Positions 6,461 through 8,823 of a stretch of DNA of 8,823 bases are shown in pieces. The notes under the pieces were generated by a model. It saw only the letters and a list, made by a program, of their open reading frames with translations. It had not been told where the DNA came from and ran no database searches. Position 1 is the stretch's first letter. Each line of letters opens with the position of its first letter. The stretch is from JBJXGF01 sp046153015. GTDB lineage: Bacteria; Actinomycetota; Acidimicrobiia; Acidimicrobiales; CAIXPF01. The position numbers and the translations under genes are program-made. The stretch is from contig JBJXGF010000105.1 in NCBI GenBank assembly GCA_046153015.1, positions 1 to 8,823 of the forward strand. The letters run 5' to 3'.

Positions 6461-7002
6461 GCGGCGACGGCCCGGTGATCGACCACCTGTGGGCCGGGTG
6501 GCGCTTCGCCTACGTGACCGGCGCGGAGACCCCCCGCAAGGTCGACGTCGGCCCGGGCGACACGCTCTTCGAACGGATCCTGCGCTCCGGTCTGCCCGAC
6601 GAGCAGACCTACATCCTCTGGCGCGGCGCGCACTGCTTCGCGCTGCTCAACGCCTACCCCTACACCACGGGGCACCTGATGGTGCTGCCCAACCGGCCGG
6701 CGGCGCAGCTCGAGGAGCTCAGCGAGGCCGAGGCGGCGGAGCTGTGGGCGGGCGTCCGTCTGGCCGTGGCCGCCCTGAAGGCGGTGTACCACCCGGACGG
6801 GGTCAACGTGGGCCTGAACCTGGGGGAGTCCGCCGGCGCGGGGGTGCCCGACCACCTGCACGCCCACGTGCTGCCCCGCTGGTCGGCCGACACCAACTTC
6901 ATGAGCACGATCGCCAACGCCCGGGTGCTGCCCGAGCCCCTCGACCAGACGTGGCGGCGCATGCGCGACGCCTGGCCGGACGCGCCCGACCAGGCGCCCT
7001 AG
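6457..7002 (+). CDS. HIT-family Ap4A phosphorylase/hydrolase (Rv2613c-like)
   Basis: A 181-residue histidine-triad enzyme, probably cytoplasmic, that cleaves dinucleoside polyphosphates such as Ap4A. Conserved blocks are FALLNAYPYTTGHLMVLP (61-78), VNVGLNLGESAGAG (116-129) and the triad H133-L-H135-A-H137 in DHLHAHVLPRW, with the central nucleophile expected at H135. The pattern closely follows M. tuberculosis Rv2613c, a known Ap4A phosphorylase that also lies directly after thrS. The start GTG overlaps the thrS stop as GTGA, so translation is probably coupled, and no separate ribosome binding site is visible. Aminoacyl-tRNA synthetases make Ap4A as a side product, so the pairing makes functional sense. 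Whether it acts by phosphorolysis or hydrolysis cannot be decided from sequence alone. Unlike mycobacteria, no pgsA follows. Confidence 0.88.
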   Translation: MSGDGPVIDHLWAGWRFAYVTGAETPRKVDVGPGDTLFERILRSGLPDEQTYILWRGAHCFALLNAYPYTTGHLMVLPNRPAAQLEELSEAEAAELWAGVRLAVAALKAVYHPDGVNVGLNLGESAGAGVPDHLHAHVLPRWSADTNFMSTIANARVLPEPLDQTWRRMRDAWPDAPDQAP

Positions 7003-7976
7003 TCCACCGACGCGATGCGGGCCTGCGGGGCTGGGGCGACGCCGGTCACGCCCGGCGGCAACGGCGCCGGCCGCTGGGCGCCGAGCCCGAAGTAGTTGTT
7101 CGGCCCCGGCGCCACCACCCGGCGCCACTTGTCGGCCAGTGCGTACCGTCGGGCGAGCGCAACGTAGGCGCGCCGGCGGTCGTGCGCCGAGAGCGGCGAC
7201 CGGCTGATGCCCTTGACGTACTCCCGGGTGGCCCACAACGGCGAGGGGACCCAGCGGGCCGGCCCTTGGGAGGACCACCGCGCCTGAGCCCTCGGCGACA
7301 GCGAGCTCGACTGGGTCTGGTGGATGCGCCGCACGAAAAGGGGCTCGGGGGTCTGGACGAAGCGGCCGAGCAGCGCCATCCACGCCATCAGCGCCTTGTC
7401 GGCGGGCCAGTGGGGGCCCATCAGGCTGGTCGAGGCCAGCGCGTCGGCCCGCATCACCCCGTAGAGGTAGAACACGCCCCACTCGTCGCGGAGCACGTCG
7501 ACGAAGCGCTCGACCGGGTCGCTCGACGCCGCCTTCCAGCCCTGGTCGAGCAGGGTGGGCAGGGGCGCGCCCTCGTCGTCGACGTACGCCGTGACGGCAT
7601 ACGCGAGCGCCACGGAGGGGTCACGCTCGAGCGCCTCGACGCAGCACGCCAGGTAGCGGGGCTCGCACAGGTCGTCGTGCGCCGCCCACTTGAACCAGCG
7701 GGGTGAGCGGGCGAAGCCCAGCCGGGCGGCGCGGTTGAAGTTGCGGTTGGCGCCGCTGGGGTGGGGGGAGGGGTCCCACACGACCCGCTCGTCGCACGCG
7801 GCGTAGTCCCGGACGATCTCCTCGGTGCGGTCGGTCGAGCCGTCGTCGGAGACGATCAACACGAACTCGCCCCACGTCTGGCCGAGCAGCGATCGGAGCG
7901 CCGCCTCGAGGTGCACCTCCCCGTTGCGGACCGGCATGCCGATGGCCATCGGAGGTCCGCCTTTGGTGGCGCCCAT
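6999..7976 (-). CDS. Family 2 (GT-A) glycosyltransferase
   Basis: A 325-residue nucleotide-sugar-dependent glycosyltransferase, probably acting at the cytoplasmic face of the membrane on a cell-surface glycan or glycolipid. The N-terminal strand MAIGMPVRNGEVHLEAALRS (10-29) and D44-D45-G-S-T-D (SDDGSTDRT) form the nucleotide-binding part. FKWAAHDD (95-102) supplies the metal-binding acidic pair D101-D102. WPADKALMAWMALLGRF (190-206) and RRIHQTQSSS (216-225) match the acceptor-side region of this subfamily. There is no transmembrane helix. The sugar and acceptor are unknown. The ATG at 7976 lies 11 bases from a Shine-Dalgarno, and a GTG immediately upstream (7979) at 8 bases is an equally good start. 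Its TAG stop shares the bases CTAG with the stop of the HIT gene. No other glycan gene is next to it. Confidence 0.85.
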   Translation of the reverse strand: MGATKGGPPMAIGMPVRNGEVHLEAALRSLLGQTWGEFVLIVSDDGSTDRTEEIVRDYAACDERVVWDPSPHPSGANRNFNRAARLGFARSPRWFKWAAHDDLCEPRYLACCVEALERDPSVALAYAVTAYVDDEGAPLPTLLDQGWKAASSDPVERFVDVLRDEWGVFYLYGVMRADALASTSLMGPHWPADKALMAWMALLGRFVQTPEPLFVRRIHQTQSSSLSPRAQARWSSQGPARWVPSPLWATREYVKGISRSPLSAHDRRRAYVALARRYALADKWRRVVAPGPNNYFGLGAQRPAPLPPGVTGVAPAPQARIASVD

Positions 7977-7987
7977 CACCCCACCCG

Positions 7988-7996
7988 CCTTTCCTC
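7988..7996 (-). promoter_or_regulatory. Shine-Dalgarno for the glycosyltransferase
   Basis: The minus strand reads GAGGAAAGG, 11 bases before ATG 7976 and 8 bases before GTG 7979. It is the only strong Shine-Dalgarno I see before a gene start in this window. Its spacing slightly favours the GTG. Confidence 0.6.
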
Positions 7997-8007
7997 GCCG
8001 TCTGGTG

Positions 8008-8015
8008 ATCCTACC
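8008..8015 (-). promoter_or_regulatory. -10 element for the glycosyltransferase
   Basis: The minus strand reads GGTAGGAT, with hexamer TAGGAT at 8008-8013. It lies 31 bases from ATG 7976, which predicts a 5' leader of about 24 bases that would include the GAGGAAAGG site. It has the same octamer form as the leaderless promoters but different spacing. Confidence 0.5.
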
Positions 8016-8105
8016 GAGAGCAATGACGCACGCGCCCTCAATGCGGGTCGGCCGTTCCGGCGGCCGGCGAATCCCGGTCCGCGTCGAGGCCGGGCCTGCT
8101 TCGGG

Positions 8106-8113
8106 GGTAACGT
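8106..8113 (+). promoter_or_regulatory. -10 element for the 212-residue membrane protein, probably leaderless
   Basis: GGTAACGT is the same octamer as at fabI. Its hexamer TAACGT (8108-8113) ends 8 bases before ATG 8122. It supports that ATG over the longer in-frame starts further upstream, which would run through the glycosyltransferase promoter. Confidence 0.58.
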
Positions 8114-8121
8114 CGAGGCCG

Positions 8122-8760
8122 ATGAGCGAGCCCCAGTCGGGCGCCCCGGCGGAGCCCGGCGGCGTAGAGGAACCGCCGCCGGGTGAGCAGCGCGGCGGCG
8201 CCGGGCGCGCCGAGGTGGTCGACGAGCTGCCCGCCGAGCTCAACGCCTCGGAGTTCGTCGGGCCCTACGTGTTCCCCGACAACAGCCGCCGGCGGATACC
8301 CGGGTTCATCTACCTGGCGATCGCCGCCGGCCTCGTCGCGCTGTGGGCGCTGGCCGGGCGGGACGCGGTGCTCGTGAACGGCGGGATGCTGCTGGCCGCC
8401 GGGCTTCTCGCCGCCGCCGGTCTGTACCACCTCCAGGCCGGGTGGCCCTTGGCGGTCGACGAGAACGACGCCCTGGTGGCGGCCACCGCCGAGGTGGGCT
8501 TCCCCGTGGGCCACGCCTCGGCGCAGATGGGCTGGCGGGGGCTGCGGAGCCGGCCGACCTGGCGCATCCTGCTCTACTCGGCCGACGACCCGCCCACGAA
8601 ACGGGGCCTCGTGATGGTCGACGGGGTGGACGGCGGGATCGTGGAGCGCATCGTGGAGGACAACCCCGAGGACTGGTCGGAGTACGCCGACGCCTTCCCG
8701 GATTCGGTGGACCCCGATTCGGCGCCCGCCGGCGAGCGGCCCGGCCCGCCCCCGGCCTGA
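8122..8760 (+). CDS. Membrane protein of unknown function with two helices
   Basis: A 212-residue protein I cannot assign to a named family. Residues 1-40 are Pro/Gly/Glu-rich and probably disordered. A short motif, FVGPYVFPDNSRRRIPG (45-61), leads into two predicted transmembrane helices at about 61-79 and 83-104. The arginines just before the first helix favour cytoplasmic N- and C-termini. Residues 105-185 look like a small folded domain: VGFPVGHASAQMGWRGLRS (125-143), then RPTWRILLYS (144-153) and RGLVMVDGVDG (161-171), which read like beta strands. The tail (190-212) is acidic and Pro-rich. No catalytic signature is evident. ATG 8122 is set by the -10 element 8 bases upstream. Strong third-position GC and the clear domain pattern argue that it is real. 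It is divergent from the glycosyltransferase, with 145 bases between the starts. Confidence 0.75.
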   Translation: MSEPQSGAPAEPGGVEEPPPGEQRGGAGRAEVVDELPAELNASEFVGPYVFPDNSRRRIPGFIYLAIAAGLVALWALAGRDAVLVNGGMLLAAGLLAAAGLYHLQAGWPLAVDENDALVAATAEVGFPVGHASAQMGWRGLRSRPTWRILLYSADDPPTKRGLVMVDGVDGGIVERIVEDNPEDWSEYADAFPDSVDPDSAPAGERPGPPPA

Positions 8761-8823
8761 GCCCGCGCTCGCCGCCGCCCCCGCAGCCGACCGACCCCAA
8801 GTCGTCGCGCTCGCACCGAATCG

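Noticed and set aside
7977..8243. Upstream extension of the glycosyltransferase to 8243, and of the 212-residue protein back to 7825
   Set aside because: The two extensions would overlap each other head-to-head, cross the -10 elements and add low-complexity sequence before clear domain starts.
8761..8823. Possible beginning of another gene after the membrane protein
   Set aside because: No start codon with a promoter, ribosome binding site or recognisable residues appears in these 63 bases, and no terminator hairpin with a T-run is visible.

Overview
The window is very GC-rich chromosomal DNA with strong third-position GC bias and long shadow frames on the opposite strands. A mycothiol ligase (mshC), an NADPH:coenzyme F420 reductase, an InhA-like enoyl-ACP reductase and the thrS-HIT pair known from mycobacteria together point to an Actinomycetota genome. 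I would guess a deep lineage such as Acidimicrobiia, but that placement is inference. I see no tRNA, rRNA, CRISPR array, insertion sequence or phage gene, so this looks like core rather than accessory sequence.

Layout. Bases 2-538 hold the 3' end of a LivM-type branched-chain amino acid ABC permease, with a repetitive tail. At 564-1625 is a secreted coiled-coil M23 (LytM) peptidase. A 107-base gap (1626-1732) follows, rich in inverted and direct repeats, between convergent genes. On the minus strand is fabI (1733-2500). A 52-base divergent promoter region separates it from npdG (2553-3284), which overlaps mshC (3281-4426) by 4 bases. After a 69-base gap comes thrS (4496-6460), which overlaps a HIT-family Ap4A-type phosphorylase (6457-7002) by 4 bases. 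That gene ends tail-to-tail on a shared CTAG with a minus-strand GT2 glycosyltransferase (6999-7976). A 145-base divergent region then leads to a 212-residue two-helix membrane protein of unknown function (8122-8760). The last 63 bases (8761-8823) show nothing I can support.

How the genes fit together. The central block is redox and nucleotide metabolism. FabI uses NADH for fatty acid elongation, NpdG exchanges hydride between NADPH and F420, and MshC builds the thiol buffer mycothiol. ThrRS, like other aminoacyl-tRNA synthetases, can make Ap4A as a by-product, and the coupled HIT enzyme probably removes it.

The most coherent signal outside the genes is a shared promoter form. Four genes (fabI, npdG, thrS and the 212-residue protein) carry an octamer of the form GGTA(GG/AC)NT ending 8-10 bases before the start codon and have no Shine-Dalgarno sequence, which suggests leaderless mRNAs. 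The glycosyltransferase has the same octamer 31 bases upstream plus a clear Shine-Dalgarno, so it probably has a leadered mRNA. I did not find an obvious undescribed multi-gene system. The best candidates for novelty are the unknown membrane protein, the repeat cluster at 1639-1725 and the LivM tail repeat.
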